Below, one piece after another: positions 33,129-42,902 of a stretch of 64,000 bases of DNA. The DNA lies in the NCBI RefSeq assembly GCF_001445655.1, contig NZ_LNBE01000004.1:2615218-2679217 (forward strand), given 5' to 3'. A program made the translations under genes and the position numbers. Source of the stretch: Streptomyces roseifaciens (GTDB lineage Bacteria > Actinomycetota > Actinomycetes > Streptomycetales > Streptomycetaceae). How positions within the stretch are numbered: position 1 is the first letter of the stretch; each line of letters begins with the position of its first letter. The notes under the pieces are model-generated. The model made no database searches and had not been told where the DNA came from. It was given only the letters and a program-made list of their open reading frames with translations.

Positions 33129-36065
33129 TTGGCTTTCCAGATGCCGGACCGCGGCGGAGGCCCGACAGGGCCACGGATCAGAGTCGGCCGACCGTCCCGG
33201 CGGATCCGGACCCTGCTCACCACGCTGGGCGTGCTGGCCGCACTGGCCATGCTCTTCGTGATGTTCGCAGGGTTCTGGACGGACTGGCTCTGGTACCGCT
33301 CGGTGGACTACTCCTCGGTCTTCACCACCACCCTCGGCACCAAGATCGGGCTCTTCGCGGTCTTCGGCCTGCTGATGGCGCTGGCGGTGGGGACCAACAT
33401 CTGGCTGGCGCACCGGCTCCGGCCGCCGCTGAGCGCGATGTCGATGGAACAGCAGAGCCTCGACCGCTACCGGATGAGCATCGCGCCGTACAAGAAGTGG
33501 GTGCTCCTCGCGGTCACCGCCCTCGTGGGCCTGGTCGCGGGCGCCTCGGCGGCCGGGCAGTGGCGCACCTGGCTGCAGTGGGTCAACGGCGTCCCCTTCC
33601 ACCAGAAGGACCCGCAGTTCCACAAGGACATCGCGTTCTACACCTTCGACCTGCCCTGGTACCGCTTCCTGCTGAGCTTCGGCTTCGCGGCCGCGGTGCT
33701 GTCGCTGATCGCCGCCGCCCTCGTGCACTACCTCTACGGCGGCCTGCGGCTGACCAGCCCGGGCCACCGGGCGACGGCCGCGGCCACGGGGCACCTGTCG
33801 GTGCTGCTCGGCATCTTCGTGGGCCTGAAGGCCATCGCCTACTGGCTGGACCGCTACGGCCTGGCGGTGAAGTCCAGCGGCCTGAAGTCCACCGACGGCT
33901 GGACGGGGCTGCGCTACGTCGACGCCAATGCGTATCTGCCGGCCAAGACGATCCTGTTCATCATCGCGCTGATCTGTGCGGTGCTGTTCTTCGCCACGCT
34001 GTGGCGCCGCACCTGGCAGCTGCCGGTGATCGGCTTCGGGCTGATGGTGCTCTCGGCCGTCCTGATCGGCGGGCTCTACCCGGCGATCGTGCAGAAGTTC
34101 CAGGTCCAGCCGAACGAGCAGGCCAAGGAAGCGCCGTACATCAAGAAGAACATCACGGCGACGCGTGAGGCGTACGGCATCGGCGATGCGGACGTCCAGA
34201 ACTACAAGGGCAACAGCGACCTGACGGGCAAGGACCCCGAGAAGCTGCGCGCCGCGGTGAATTCGACGGCCAGCCTCCGCCTCCTCGACCCCAATCTCGT
34301 CTCGCCCGCCTTCCAGCAGGAGCAGCAGGTCAAGGGGTACTACCAGTTCCCCTCCACGCTGGATGTCGACCGCTACAAGGTGGACGGCAAGGAGCAGGAC
34401 ACGGTCATCGGTCTGCGCGAGCTCAACCTCAAGGGCATTCCCGAGCGCAACTGGATCAACGACCACTTCAAGTACACCCACGGCTACGGCGCCATCACCG
34501 CGAAGGGCACCACGACCGACAAGGCCGGGGCGCCGGACTTCACGGCCAAGAGCCTGCCGACCGAGGGCCTGTTCGGCCCCTACGAGCAGCGCGTCTACTA
34601 CGGCGAGAAGACGACGCAGTATTCGATCGTCGGCGGTCCGCAGGAGGAGCTGGACTACTCCTCGGACAAGGGCGAGCGGAGCTACTCGTACAAGGGGAAG
34701 AGCGGGGTCAACCTGTCCAACCCCGTCAACCGCGCCGCGTACGCGGTGGCTTTCGGCGAGCCGCAGATCCTCTACTCGGGTGCCATCGGAAAGGGTTCGC
34801 GGATTCTTTACCACCGCACCCCCAAGGAGCGCGTCGAGGCGGTCGCCCCGTGGCTGACCATCGACGGCGACGCCTATCCGGCGGTGGTCGACGGCCGCAT
34901 CCAGTGGATCGTGGATGCGTACACGACGACGAACGGCTATCCGTACGCCTCCCGTACGACCCTCGGTGACACCACGGCCGACTCGCTGACGACCGGCCAG
35001 CGCGCCGTCGTCGCCCAGCAGAACCAGGTCAACTACATCCGCAATTCCGTCAAGGCGACCGTTGACGCCTACGACGGCACGGTGAAGCTGTACCAGTGGG
35101 ACGAGAAGGACCCGGTCCTCAAGACCTGGATGAAGGCGTTCCCGGGCACGGTGAAGGCGAAGAGCGCCATCGGCTCCGCGCTGATGGACCACCTGCGCTA
35201 CCCGCAGGACCTCTTCAAGGTCCAGCGCGAGCTGCTCTCCCGCTACCACGTCACCGACTCGGAGACGTTCTACACCGGCAGTGAGCGCTGGGAGGTGCCG
35301 GACGACCCGACCAACACCAAGGGCAACGCGGTTCCGCCGTACTACCTGAGTATGAAGATGCCCCGCCAGGAGAAGCAGACCTTCTCGCTGACGACGACCT
35401 TCACGCCCAAGAACCGGACGAACCTCGGTGCCTTCATGGCCGTGGACGCCGATGCCAAGAGCAAGGACTACGGCAAGATCCGGATACTGAAACTGCCGTC
35501 CGAGACCTCGGTCTGGGGACCGCGGCTGGCACAGGGCAAATTCAACAGCCACACACCCGTCGCCGACCAGATCAACATCTGGAAGAAGGGCGATTCCGAG
35601 GTCGAGTACGGAAACCTGCTGACCGTGCCGCTGGACGGCGGGCTGTTGTACGTGGAACCGGTCTATCTGCGGGGCGCCGGCTCCAATTACCCGCTCCTGA
35701 AGAAGGTGCTGGTGAACTACGGCGACAAGATCGCCTTCAGGGACACCCTCGACGAGGCCCTGGACGAGATCTTCGGCAGCAAGACCGCGCCCGCCAAGCC
35801 CTCCGAAGGCACGCAGAAACCGGCTCCCTCCCAGGACCCCACGGTCAAGCAGGCCCTGAAGGACGCCCAGGACGCCTTCACGGCCGGCCAGAAGGCCCTG
35901 GAGAACAAGAACTGGGCGGAGTACGGCAAGGCCCAGGACGCCCTGAGGGACGCCCTCGACCGGGCCGCCAAGGCCGAGGCCAAGGCCGCCGAGAAGAGTG
36001 GCGACAAGGGCGGCGACAAGGCCGGGGACAAGGGCAGCGAGCAGGGCGGCAAGCCCGGAAGTTGA
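33129..36065 (+). CDS. UPF0182-family large membrane protein
   Basis: A 978-residue membrane protein. About seven transmembrane helices fill residues 25-330 ([20 protein letters not shown] is the first), including the family motif [18 protein letters not shown] long extracytoplasmic domain follows (GHAY-type repeats absent; [20 protein letters not shown] present). An acidic/Lys-rich, probably coiled tail covers about 885-978. TTG 33129 is preferred: GAGGTG lies six bases upstream, whereas the GTG at 33120 is part of that ribosome site. Function unknown. Confidence 0.85.
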   Translation: MAFQMPDRGGGPTGPRIRVGRPSRRIRTLLTTLGVLAALAMLFVMFAGFWTDWLWYRSVDYSSVFTTTLGTKIGLFAVFGLLMALAVGTNIWLAHRLRPPLSAMSMEQQSLDRYRMSIAPYKKWVLLAVTALVGLVAGASAAGQWRTWLQWVNGVPFHQKDPQFHKDIAFYTFDLPWYRFLLSFGFAAAVLSLIAAALVHYLYGGLRLTSPGHRATAAATGHLSVLLGIFVGLKAIAYWLDRYGLAVKSSGLKSTDGWTGLRYVDANAYLPAKTILFIIALICAVLFFATLWRRTWQLPVIGFGLMVLSAVLIGGLYPAIVQKFQVQPNEQAKEAPYIKKNITATREAYGIGDADVQNYKGNSDLTGKDPEKLRAAVNSTASLRLLDPNLVSPAFQQEQQVKGYYQFPSTLDVDRYKVDGKEQDTVIGLRELNLKGIPERNWINDHFKYTHGYGAITAKGTTTDKAGAPDFTAKSLPTEGLFGPYEQRVYYGEKTTQYSIVGGPQEELDYSSDKGERSYSYKGKSGVNLSNPVNRAAYAVAFGEPQILYSGAIGKGSRILYHRTPKERVEAVAPWLTIDGDAYPAVVDGRIQWIVDAYTTTNGYPYASRTTLGDTTADSLTTGQRAVVAQQNQVNYIRNSVKATVDAYDGTVKLYQWDEKDPVLKTWMKAFPGTVKAKSAIGSALMDHLRYPQDLFKVQRELLSRYHVTDSETFYTGSERWEVPDDPTNTKGNAVPPYYLSMKMPRQEKQTFSLTTTFTPKNRTNLGAFMAVDADAKSKDYGKIRILKLPSETSVWGPRLAQGKFNSHTPVADQINIWKKGDSEVEYGNLLTVPLDGGLLYVEPVYLRGAGSNYPLLKKVLVNYGDKIAFRDTLDEALDEIFGSKTAPAKPSEGTQKPAPSQDPTVKQALKDAQDAFTAGQKALENKNWAEYGKAQDALRDALDRAAKAEAKAAEKSGDKGGDKAGDKGSEQGGKPGS

Positions 36066-36107
36066 TCAAGCTCCGCCCCGCGCCGTGGTACGGTTGTTCC
36101 ACAACAG

Positions 36108-36181
36108 CGCGGGGTGGAGCAGCTCGGTAGCTCGCTGGGCTCATAACCCAGAGGTCGCAGGTTCAAATCCTGTCCCCGCTA
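36108..36181 (+). tRNA. Initiator tRNA-fMet (CAT), copy 1
   Basis: A 74-nt cloverleaf without encoded CCA. Anticodon CAT sits in loop CTCATAA, flanked by three G:C pairs (GGG/CCC), and position 1 (C) cannot pair with position 72 (T). Those two features mark an initiator rather than an elongator tRNA. T-loop GGTTCAAATCC is present. Identical to 38358-38431. Confidence 0.95.
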
Positions 36182-36188
36182 CTTCATG

Positions 36189-36226
36189 ACAAGGCCCGGA
36201 GTCCAACCTCGGACTCCGGGCCTTGT
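36189..36226 (+). terminator. Hairpin terminator after the first tRNA-fMet
   Basis: 16-bp perfect stem (ACAAGGCCCGGAGTCC 36189-36204 / 36211-36226) with a 6-nt loop and a following CGTT. Eight bases after the tRNA. Confidence 0.85.
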
Positions 36227-36417
36227 CGTTCCCGGACCCCGCCGGCCACCCCGGCCGTGCGGTGTCCGGGTGACGCGGACTGTGCGGGTTGTGTGCGGGG
36301 CTTCTGTGGAGAGTTTGGAGCCCCGTCGTGTCGGGAAGTCGGGAAGTCGACAAAACGCTGAAGTGACCTCACTGGCTGCGGTATACCAGGTGTACGCGGG
36401 TTGCGGGTGGTGCGACG

Positions 36418-38295
36418 ATGGGGCTTATGGGGGACAGGACGACGCTGTGGGAGACAGGCCGGCTTGTAGAGGCTCCCGGTGACGGGAGCGACCAGGAAAT
36501 GCCGGGGTTCCGTCCCGGCACGGCGGACTCCGCCGACGCCGGCGACGCCGCCGACCTCGAGCTGGAGACCGCCCGCCGCCGTGCCGCGGAGAGCGGCGAC
36601 CCCGCCGCTCTGAGCATGCTCGGCGCCCTGCTGCTGCGTCGTGGGGACCTCGACGGGGCGGAGCGCCACCTGCGCGCCGCCACCGCCGACGGCGACCGCT
36701 CCGCCGCGAACAACCTCGGCGTCCTGCTGCACCAGCGGGGCTACGCCGACGAGGCCGCCGGGTGGTGGCGCATCGCCGCCGTCGCCGGTTCCGCCGCCGC
36801 CGCGCACGCCCTCGGCCGCTACCACCGCGAGCGCGGGGACGAGCCCGCCGCCGAGTACTGGCTGCGCCAGTCGGCCGAAACCGGGCACGCCCTCGGCGCC
36901 TACGCCCTTGCCGACCTGCTGGAGCACCGAAGCGACGTCGGGGCCGAGCGCTGGTTCCGGTCCGCGGCCGAGCGCGGCCACCGCGAGGCCGCCTACCGCC
37001 TGGCCAGGATCCTCGACGGCCGGGCGCCGCGCTCGCGCGCCGAGAGCCTGGGCCCGGGCGGCGTCGAGACCTCCGTCCGCGAGCTGCGCGCCGCCGCCGC
37101 GGGCGGCCGCGACGGCGGGAGCCCGGCCCGCGAGGCCGAGCAGTGGTACCGCCAGGCCGCCGCCCGCGGCCACCGCCGGGCCGCCCTGCACCTCGGCACC
37201 CTGCTGGAGGGCCGCGGCGAGACCCAGGAGGCCGCCCGCTGGTACCTGACCTCCGCCAAGGACGGCGAGCCCCGGGCCGCCTGCGCGCTCGGCTTCCTGC
37301 TGCGCGACGCCGGGGACGCCGACAGCGCCGCCGTGTGGTGGCGCCGCGCCGCCCAGGACGGCGACGGCAACGCCGCCAACGCCCTGGGCGCCCTGCACGC
37401 CGACCGGGGCGAGTCGCAGGAGGCCGAGCGCTGGTACCGCACGGCGCTCGACCACGGCGACGTCAACGGCGCCTACAACCTGGCCCTGCTCTGCGCCGAG
37501 CAGGGCCGCACGGCCCAGGCCGAGCAGTGGTACCGCCGCGCGGCCTACGCCGGGCACAAGGAGGCGGCCAACGCCCTCGCCGTGCTGCTGCTCCAGGGCG
37601 GTGACGCGGCCGGTGCGGAGCCCTGGTTCTCCAAGGCCGCCGAGGCGGGCAGCGTCGACGCCGCCTTCAACCTCGGCATCCTCTACGCCGGGCGCGACGA
37701 GGACCGCACGGCCTTCCAGTGGTACGAGCGCGCGGCCACGGCCGGGCACACCGACGCCGCCCTCCAGGTCGCCATGGCCCTGCTGCGGGACGGCGACGAG
37801 GAGGCCGCCGAGCGCCACCTGCGGGTGGCCGTGCGCGGCGGCAGCGCGGAGGCCGCCTTCCGGCTGGGCGCGTTGCTCGACCGGGACGAGGAGGCCCGCG
37901 AGGAGTGCGAGGAGTGGTACGAGCGGGCGGCCCGGCAGGGCCACCGGCGGGCCCAGGTGCGGCTGGGGATGATCGTCGCCGAGCGGGGCGACGTGGTCGG
38001 GGCCGCGCACTGGTACCGCGAGGCGGCCGAGGCCGGCAGCCGCAACGGCGCCTTCAACCTGGGGCTGCTGCTGGCCCGCGAGGGCAGCGAGCCGGAGGCG
38101 GCCTTGTGGTGGGCCCGCGCGGCCGAGGCCGGGCACGGGCGCGCCGCACTGCGGCTCGCCCTGCTGGCGGCCCGGCGCGGTGATCTCACCGAGGGGCGGC
38201 ACTGGTGCGACCGGGCGGTCGCGCTCGGCCCCCCGGAGGTGGCCGAGCGCGCGGCGCGGCTGCGCGATGCGCTGCAGCAGGAGCTGACGGCGTAG
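36418..38295 (+). CDS. Sel1-like/TPR repeat protein
   Basis: A 625-residue protein made almost entirely of about 14 Sel1-type repeats of 34-38 residues (for example AAHALGRYHRERGDEPAAEYW, with WYRRAA and AFNLG motifs). No signal peptide or catalytic domain is visible, so a cytosolic protein-interaction scaffold is likely. Starts at ATG 36418 or ATG 36427 are equivalent; neither has a good ribosome site. It lies alone between the two initiator tRNA genes. Confidence 0.87.
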   Translation: MGLMGDRTTLWETGRLVEAPGDGSDQEMPGFRPGTADSADAGDAADLELETARRRAAESGDPAALSMLGALLLRRGDLDGAERHLRAATADGDRSAANNLGVLLHQRGYADEAAGWWRIAAVAGSAAAAHALGRYHRERGDEPAAEYWLRQSAETGHALGAYALADLLEHRSDVGAERWFRSAAERGHREAAYRLARILDGRAPRSRAESLGPGGVETSVRELRAAAAGGRDGGSPAREAEQWYRQAAARGHRRAALHLGTLLEGRGETQEAARWYLTSAKDGEPRAACALGFLLRDAGDADSAAVWWRRAAQDGDGNAANALGALHADRGESQEAERWYRTALDHGDVNGAYNLALLCAEQGRTAQAEQWYRRAAYAGHKEAANALAVLLLQGGDAAGAEPWFSKAAEAGSVDAAFNLGILYAGRDEDRTAFQWYERAATAGHTDAALQVAMALLRDGDEEAAERHLRVAVRGGSAEAAFRLGALLDRDEEAREECEEWYERAARQGHRRAQVRLGMIVAERGDVVGAAHWYREAAEAGSRNGAFNLGLLLAREGSEPEAALWWARAAEAGHGRAALRLALLAARRGDLTEGRHWCDRAVALGPPEVAERAARLRDALQQELTA

Positions 38296-38357
38296 GGACG
38301 GGCCGGGGCAACCCGTTTGCTTCTACTGCGCCGGAAGGGTTAGGGTGAAGCTAACGA

Positions 38358-38431
38358 CGCGGGGTGGAGCAGCTCGGTAGCTCGCTGGGCTCATAACCCA
38401 GAGGTCGCAGGTTCAAATCCTGTCCCCGCTA
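38358..38431 (+). tRNA. Initiator tRNA-fMet (CAT), copy 2
   Basis: Base-for-base identical to the copy at 36108, with the same C1:T72 mismatch and GGG/CCC anticodon stem. It lies 62 bp after the Sel1 gene stop; the upstream sequences of the two copies differ, so each probably has its own promoter. Confidence 0.95.
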
Positions 38432-38440
38432 CTCCAAGGC

Positions 38441-38469
38441 AAGGCCCGGATCCTCAGGATCCGGGCCTT
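38441..38469 (+). terminator. Hairpin terminator after the second tRNA-fMet
   Basis: 13-bp perfect stem (AAGGCCCGGATCC / 38457-38469) with loop TCA. The first nine bases match the terminator of copy 1. Confidence 0.85.
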
Positions 38470-38525
38470 CGCCGTTTCCGGGCCCCTCACGCTGACGGCC
38501 GCCCCCCCCGGGCGCCCCCCCGCGC

Positions 38526-38942
38526 TCAGCTCGTGGAGCAGTTGGGGCAGACGCCGCGGTACGTGACCTCGACGGCAGCCACCTGGAAGCCGAAGCGCTC
38601 GTCGGCCGGCAGGACGGCCAGCAGGTCGCCCGTGGGGTGCACGTCGCGGATCGTGCCGCACCGGGAGCACACCAGGTGCTGGTGCGCGTGGTGGGCATTG
38701 GGGTCGTAACGCTTGGCGCGCCCGTCCGTGCTCACTTCCATGACCTCACCCAGGGAGACCAGCTCCCCGAGGGTGTTGTACACGGTCGCGCGCGAGATCT
38801 CCGGCAGTAGTTCCGCGGCCTTGGCGTGCACTTCGTCCGCGGTGTAGTGCACGTGGTCCCCGTTCAGGACCTCGGCCACGACGCGTCGCTGTGCGGTCAG
38901 CCGCCAGCCGCGTCCCCGGAGCCGTTCCAGCAGGTCACTCAT
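38526..38942 (-). CDS. Fur-family repressor (PerR/CatR type)
   Basis: A 138-residue metalloregulator: winged-helix DNA-binding domain (RLTAQRRVVAEVL, ISRATVYNTLGELVSLG) and a C-terminal dimerisation domain. Metal sites are HHAHQHLVC and zinc cysteines CSRC and CPNC. Divergence from a catalase and a 7-1-7 Fur-type box between them point to peroxide-sensing repression of catalase. ATG 38942 is chosen because AGGTGA lies five bases upstream; GTG 38951 is the alternative. Confidence 0.9.
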   Translation of the reverse strand: MSDLLERLRGRGWRLTAQRRVVAEVLNGDHVHYTADEVHAKAAELLPEISRATVYNTLGELVSLGEVMEVSTDGRAKRYDPNAHHAHQHLVCSRCGTIRDVHPTGDLLAVLPADERFGFQVAAVEVTYRGVCPNCSTS

Positions 38943-39025
38943 GCCATTCACCTATCAGTCAGATGGGACCAGCGTAGCAGCGGCCCTCGTCCACGATTGG
39001 ATCTTGTTTTTATGTTAGGTCCATC

Positions 39026-39053
39026 TTGACTTAGACATTGTCTAATGTAGGAT
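39026..39053 (+). promoter_or_regulatory. Catalase promoter with embedded Fur/CatR operator
   Basis: TTGACT (39026-39031) and TAGGAT (39048-39053) are 16 bases apart. Between and overlapping them, TTAGACA-T-TGTCTAA (39031-39045) is a perfect 7-1-7 inverted repeat, the standard Fur/PerR operator geometry. A repressor bound here would cover the promoter spacer. Confidence 0.8.
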
Positions 39054-39146
39054 CGAGCTCGGCTCAGGCCAAGCGATCAGGTCAAGCCAAAGCGATCGGG
39101 TCCGGCCAGGTGACGGCTGGGGCCCAGTGGCCGAGTGAGGGACGAG

Positions 39147-40637
39147 ATGACGGAGGCACACGTGTCGGTTCAGGGCGAGACCATTCCCACGACGGGCCCG
39201 CTGACCACGGAGTCCGGAGCTCCGGTCGCGGACAACCAGAACAGCGAGACCGCGGGCCTCGGCGGTCCCGTTCTGATCCAGGACCAGTCGCTGCTGGAGA
39301 AGCTCGCGCACTTCAACCGCGAGCGGATCCCGGAGCGCGTGGTGCACGCCCGCGGCGCCGGTGCGTACGGCACGTTCACCGTCACCGCCGACGTCTCCCG
39401 GTACACCCGGGCGAAGTTCCTGTCCCAGGTGGGCAAGCAGACCGAGACGTTCCTGCGGTTCTCCACCGTCGCCGGCAGCCTCGGCTCCGCCGACACGGTG
39501 CGCGACCCCCGCGGCTTCGCCCTGAAGTTCTACACCGAGGAGGGCAATTACGACCTCGTCGGCAACAACACCCCGGTGTTCTTCATCAAGGACGCCATCA
39601 AGTTCCCCGACTTCATCCACACCCAGAAGCGCGACCCGTACACCGGCTCGCAGGAGGCGGACAACGTCTGGGACTTCTGGGGGCTTTCGCCCGAGGCCAC
39701 CCACCAGGTGACCTGGCTCTTCGGCGACCGCGGCATCCCCGCCTCGTACCGCCACATGAACGGCTACGGCTCGCACACCTACCAGTGGCAGAACGAGGCC
39801 GGCGAGGTCTTCTGGGTCAAGTACCACTTCAAGACCGACCAGGGCATCAAGAACTTCACCCAGGACGAGGGCAACCGCGTCGCCGGCGAGGACCCCGACT
39901 TCCACCAGCGCGACCTGCGCGAGGCCATCGAGCGCGGCGAGTTCCCCACCTGGACCCTGCAGGTGCAGATCATGCCGGCGGACGAGGCGGCCCACTACCG
40001 CTTCAACCCGTTCGACCTCACCCGCGTGTGGCCGCACGAGGACTACCCGCCGATCGAGGTCGGCAAGCTGGAGCTCAACCGCAACCCCGACAACGTCTTC
40101 GCCGAGGTCGAGCAGTCCGCCTTCTCGCCGGCGCACTTCGTGCCGGGCATCGGTCCCTCCCCGGACAAGATGCTGCAGGGCCGGCTCTTCGCCTACGGCG
40201 ACGCCCACCGCTACCGCGTCGGCATCAACGCCGACCACCTGCCGGTGAACCGCCCGCGCGCCACCGTGGCGAACACCTACGGCCGTGACGGCTATGCCTA
40301 CGACGGCCGCCACGGCCGGGCCAAGAACTACGAGCCCAACAGCTTCGGCGGCCCCCGGGAGACCGGGCAGCCGCTTTGGGGTTCCACCTCCGTCACCGGC
40401 GGCACCGGCAATCACGCGGTGCCCTCGCACGCGGAGGACGACGACTTCGTCCAGGCGGGCAACCTCTACCGGCTGATGTCGGAGGAGGAGAAGGAGCGCC
40501 TCATCGCCAACCTCGCGGGCTTCATCGCGAAGGTGTCGCGCGACGAGATCGCCGAGCGGGCCATCAACAACTTCCGCCAGGCGGACGCGGACTACGGCAA
40601 GCGACTGGAGGCCGCGGTCCAGGCCCTGCGCGGCTGA
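39147..40637 (+). CDS. Monofunctional haem catalase
   Basis: A 496-residue clade-type small-subunit catalase. Distal-site residues: His in [13 protein letters not shown], Asn in [11 protein letters not shown]; proximal haem Tyr in [12 protein letters not shown]. The substrate channel region ([20 protein letters not shown]) is intact, so it should be active. Start is ATG 39147 (in-frame codons upstream lie inside the promoter region). Regulated by the divergent Fur-family gene through the box at 39031-39045. Confidence 0.96.
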   Translation: MTEAHVSVQGETIPTTGPLTTESGAPVADNQNSETAGLGGPVLIQDQSLLEKLAHFNRERIPERVVHARGAGAYGTFTVTADVSRYTRAKFLSQVGKQTETFLRFSTVAGSLGSADTVRDPRGFALKFYTEEGNYDLVGNNTPVFFIKDAIKFPDFIHTQKRDPYTGSQEADNVWDFWGLSPEATHQVTWLFGDRGIPASYRHMNGYGSHTYQWQNEAGEVFWVKYHFKTDQGIKNFTQDEGNRVAGEDPDFHQRDLREAIERGEFPTWTLQVQIMPADEAAHYRFNPFDLTRVWPHEDYPPIEVGKLELNRNPDNVFAEVEQSAFSPAHFVPGIGPSPDKMLQGRLFAYGDAHRYRVGINADHLPVNRPRATVANTYGRDGYAYDGRHGRAKNYEPNSFGGPRETGQPLWGSTSVTGGTGNHAVPSHAEDDDFVQAGNLYRLMSEEEKERLIANLAGFIAKVSRDEIAERAINNFRQADADYGKRLEAAVQALRG

Positions 40638-40657
40638 CAGGCCGCTTGCCGTACAAA

Positions 40658-40696
40658 CCGGAGAGGCCGGACGCCAATGGGCTCCGGCCTCTCCGG
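40658..40696. terminator. Bidirectional terminator after the catalase
   Basis: 14-bp perfect stem (CCGGAGAGGCCGGA 40658-40671 / 40683-40696), 11-nt loop, between the convergent catalase and CBS genes. Confidence 0.8.
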
Positions 40697-40710
40697 CTGC
40701 CCTCAGCCCC

Positions 40711-41133
40711 TCATCCCGTCAGTGCCCCCGCCGCCGCGTCCTCCCGGGCCCCCCGCGCGCCCGTCCGCAGCCAGCACCGGATGATGTCGCGCACCGACAC
40801 CACGCCGACCGGCCCCTGCCCGTCGAGGACGATCAAGTGGCGGAAGCCGCCGCGCGACATGGCGTTCGCGGCCTCGTCCAGCGTCCACTCGGGCGCCGCG
40901 AAGACGACGTCCGTCGTGGTGTGCGCGTGGGCGGTCTCCCGGTCCGGGTCCTGCCCGGCGCCGACGGAGTTGAGGATGTCCCGCTCGGTGAGGATGCCGA
41001 GGCCGCTGGTGTCGGGATCGAGGACGACCGCGGCGCCTATCCTGCGCGCGGACATCAGCCTGGCTGCCTGTCGGAGGGTGTGGGCGGGGCCGATGATGAG
41101 GACCACCGTGCTCATGGCGTCGCGGACGAGCAT
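40711..41133 (-). CDS. CBS-domain pair protein
   Basis: A 140-residue protein consisting of two CBS domains: VRDAMSTVVLIIGPAHTLRQA ... GLGILTERDIL and DVVFAAPEWTLDEAA ... PVGVVSVRDIIRCWL. Such stand-alone CBS pairs sense adenine nucleotides or other ligands; the partner is not evident here. ATG 41133 is preferred, with AGGAGG 11 bases upstream; GTG 41145 would overlap that site. Confidence 0.9.
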   Translation of the reverse strand: MLVRDAMSTVVLIIGPAHTLRQAARLMSARRIGAAVVLDPDTSGLGILTERDILNSVGAGQDPDRETAHAHTTTDVVFAAPEWTLDEAANAMSRGGFRHLIVLDGQGPVGVVSVRDIIRCWLRTGARGAREDAAAGALTG

Positions 41134-41290
41134 GGCTGGAGCCACCTCCTTGGTGGACCGCGAACCCCCTGCCGGGATTCACAAGTTCACAAGCGTGGGG
41201 CCTTCATCGTCACACGGCACGGCGTGCCCAACAAGGGGCGCGCAGGGCTGTAACCGCACTCGGCGGCACTCCCGGATCCGCCCGGGCGCG

Positions 41291-42097
41291 CTACGTGCGC
41301 AGGTAGCCCAGGAGCTCGTCGTGGAGCAGGCCGTTGGACGCCGCGGCGTCGCCGCTGTGCGGGCCCGGCCGGCCGTCCAGCCCGGTGAAGCGGCCGCCCG
41401 CCTCCTCGACGATGACCACGTTCGCCGCCATGTCCCACAGGGACAGCTCCGGCTCGGCACAGATGTCCACCGACCCCTCGGCGACCATCATGTACGGCCA
41501 GAAGTCGCCGTAGCCGCGGGTGCGCCAGCAGTCGCGCGTGAGGTCGAGGAAGCCCGGCAGCAGGCCGCGCTCCTCCCAGCCGCCGATCGAGGAATAGGCG
41601 AACGAGGCGTCCTCGATACGGCCCACGCGGGACGCCTGCAGGCGGGTCGCCGATGTCAGGCTGCGGCCGGTGTACGCACCGGAGCCCTTGGCCGCCCACC
41701 ACCGGCGGCCCAGCGCCGGTGCCGACACCACGCCCACGACGGGCTCCCAGCTGATCGAGCCGGCGTACTCGGACTGCACCATCAGGGAGATCAGCGTGGC
41801 CCAGACCGGCACCCCGCGCACGTAGTTCTTGGTGCCGTCGATCGGGTCGATCACCCAGCGGCGCGGGCCCGTGCCCTCGCTGCCGAACTCCTCGCCCAGC
41901 ACCGCATCACGCGGCCGTGCGCGTTGCAGGTGACCGCGGATCAGCTCCTCGGCGGCCTTGTCCGCCTCGCTCACCGGGGTCATGTCCGGTTTGGTCTCGA
42001 CCTTCAGGTCGAGGGCCTTGAACCGGTCCATGGTGGCCGCGTCGGCGGCATCCGCGAGGACATGGGCCAGCCGCAGATCATCGTGGTAGTCGGACAT
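41291..42097 (-). CDS. hisN: Inositol-monophosphatase-family histidinol-phosphatase HisN
   Basis: A 268-residue Mg2+/Li+-sensitive phosphatase of the IMPase fold. Motifs: GEEFGSEG (metal Glu), WVIDPIDGTKNYVRGVPVW (metal Asp pair) and LSLWDMAANVVIVEEAGG (third Asp). In Streptomyces this position is occupied by the IMPase-type histidinol-phosphate phosphatase HisN of histidine biosynthesis, hence the symbol. Inositol phosphatase activity is the alternative. Divergent from the TetR gene. Confidence 0.88.
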   Translation of the reverse strand: MSDYHDDLRLAHVLADAADAATMDRFKALDLKVETKPDMTPVSEADKAAEELIRGHLQRARPRDAVLGEEFGSEGTGPRRWVIDPIDGTKNYVRGVPVWATLISLMVQSEYAGSISWEPVVGVVSAPALGRRWWAAKGSGAYTGRSLTSATRLQASRVGRIEDASFAYSSIGGWEERGLLPGFLDLTRDCWRTRGYGDFWPYMMVAEGSVDICAEPELSLWDMAANVVIVEEAGGRFTGLDGRPGPHSGDAAASNGLLHDELLGYLRT

Positions 42098-42223
42098 GGC
42101 TGAACAGTACCCGTGGCCGCCGCTCCGGCACTCGCGGCCCGCCCAGGGCTCTTGACACCGTATGGCGGCACGTCAATTCTGTGGCCACAGTCGTGGTACG
42201 GCCGGACGGCCGGGGAGGCGACG

Positions 42224-42874
42224 ATGCCCGCGGCACGAGAGCTCTTGCTGGACGCGGCCTTCGCGGCGCTTCGCACCCGGCCCTGGAACGGGGTCCGGAT
42301 GGTGGACGTCGCGGCCGCGGCCGGGGTCTCCCGGCAGACGCTCTACAACGAGTTCGGCAGCAAGGACGGCCTCGCCCGCGCCCTGGTCCGCCGGGAGGCG
42401 GAGGCTTTCCTCGCCGGTGTCGAGCGGGCCCTGGCGGCCGCGCCCGCCGGCGCCGCCGCGGACGCCGGGGACCGCTGTGCGGCCGCCGCCTGCTGGATCC
42501 TGCGCACGGCCCGGGCCAACCCCCTCGTCCGGGCCGCGCTCACGGGGTGCCGCGGGGAGCGGCTCCCGGCCGCCGCGGCGCCTGCCCTGCCGGCCCCGCG
42601 GGGGCCGTTCGCCGCTCCCCGGGGGCGCTCCGGGCCCGCCGCCGCGGCCCTCGCCGAGGCCGTCCGCGACCGCACCGTCCGGGCGGTCTCCGGCACGGCT
42701 CCCGACCGGGCGCCGGAGGTCACGCGGTGGGCCTGTGAGGCGGCCGTACGGCTGACGTTGTCCTACGTCGTCGCCCCGGGCGCGTCGGACGAGGAGGCCG
42801 CCGGACAGGTCGCCCGTCTGGTCCGCACCCTGGTGGGGGAGTACGCGACGGAAGCGCCCCGTCCGGAGCAGTGA
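42224..42874 (+). CDS. TetR-family transcriptional regulator
   Basis: A 216-residue regulator from ATG 42224, with GGGGAGG five bases upstream. The N-terminal HTH is AFAALRTRPWNGVRMVDVAAAAGVSRQTLYNEFGSKDGL in its usual spacing (given here as landmarks AAAAGVSRQTLYNEFGSK). The C-terminal ligand domain is Ala/Pro/Arg-rich. Divergent from hisN and convergent with the peptide transporter binding protein; its target is unknown. Confidence 0.88.
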   Translation: MPAARELLLDAAFAALRTRPWNGVRMVDVAAAAGVSRQTLYNEFGSKDGLARALVRREAEAFLAGVERALAAAPAGAAADAGDRCAAAACWILRTARANPLVRAALTGCRGERLPAAAAPALPAPRGPFAAPRGRSGPAAAALAEAVRDRTVRAVSGTAPDRAPEVTRWACEAAVRLTLSYVVAPGASDEEAAGQVARLVRTLVGEYATEAPRPEQ

Positions 42875-42902
42875 CCGGTCGGGGCGGTGGTTGCTCCGGC
42901 GG

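Noticed and set aside
32397-35552. A 1,051-codon minus-strand ORF across the PPA1309 and UPF0182 genes
   Set aside because: Only its last 199 codons (from ATG 32996) match a protein family. The rest is antisense to the UPF0182 gene and has the Arg/Gly/Ala/His bias of high-GC shadow frames.
36108-36181. Elongator tRNA-Met reading of the CAT tRNAs
   Set aside because: The C1:T72 mismatch and GGG/CCC anticodon stem are initiator features.
36418-38295. Repeat array (CRISPR-like) in the Sel1 gene
   Set aside because: The repetition is at protein level with about 36-residue period and diverged DNA, not short identical repeats with spacers.
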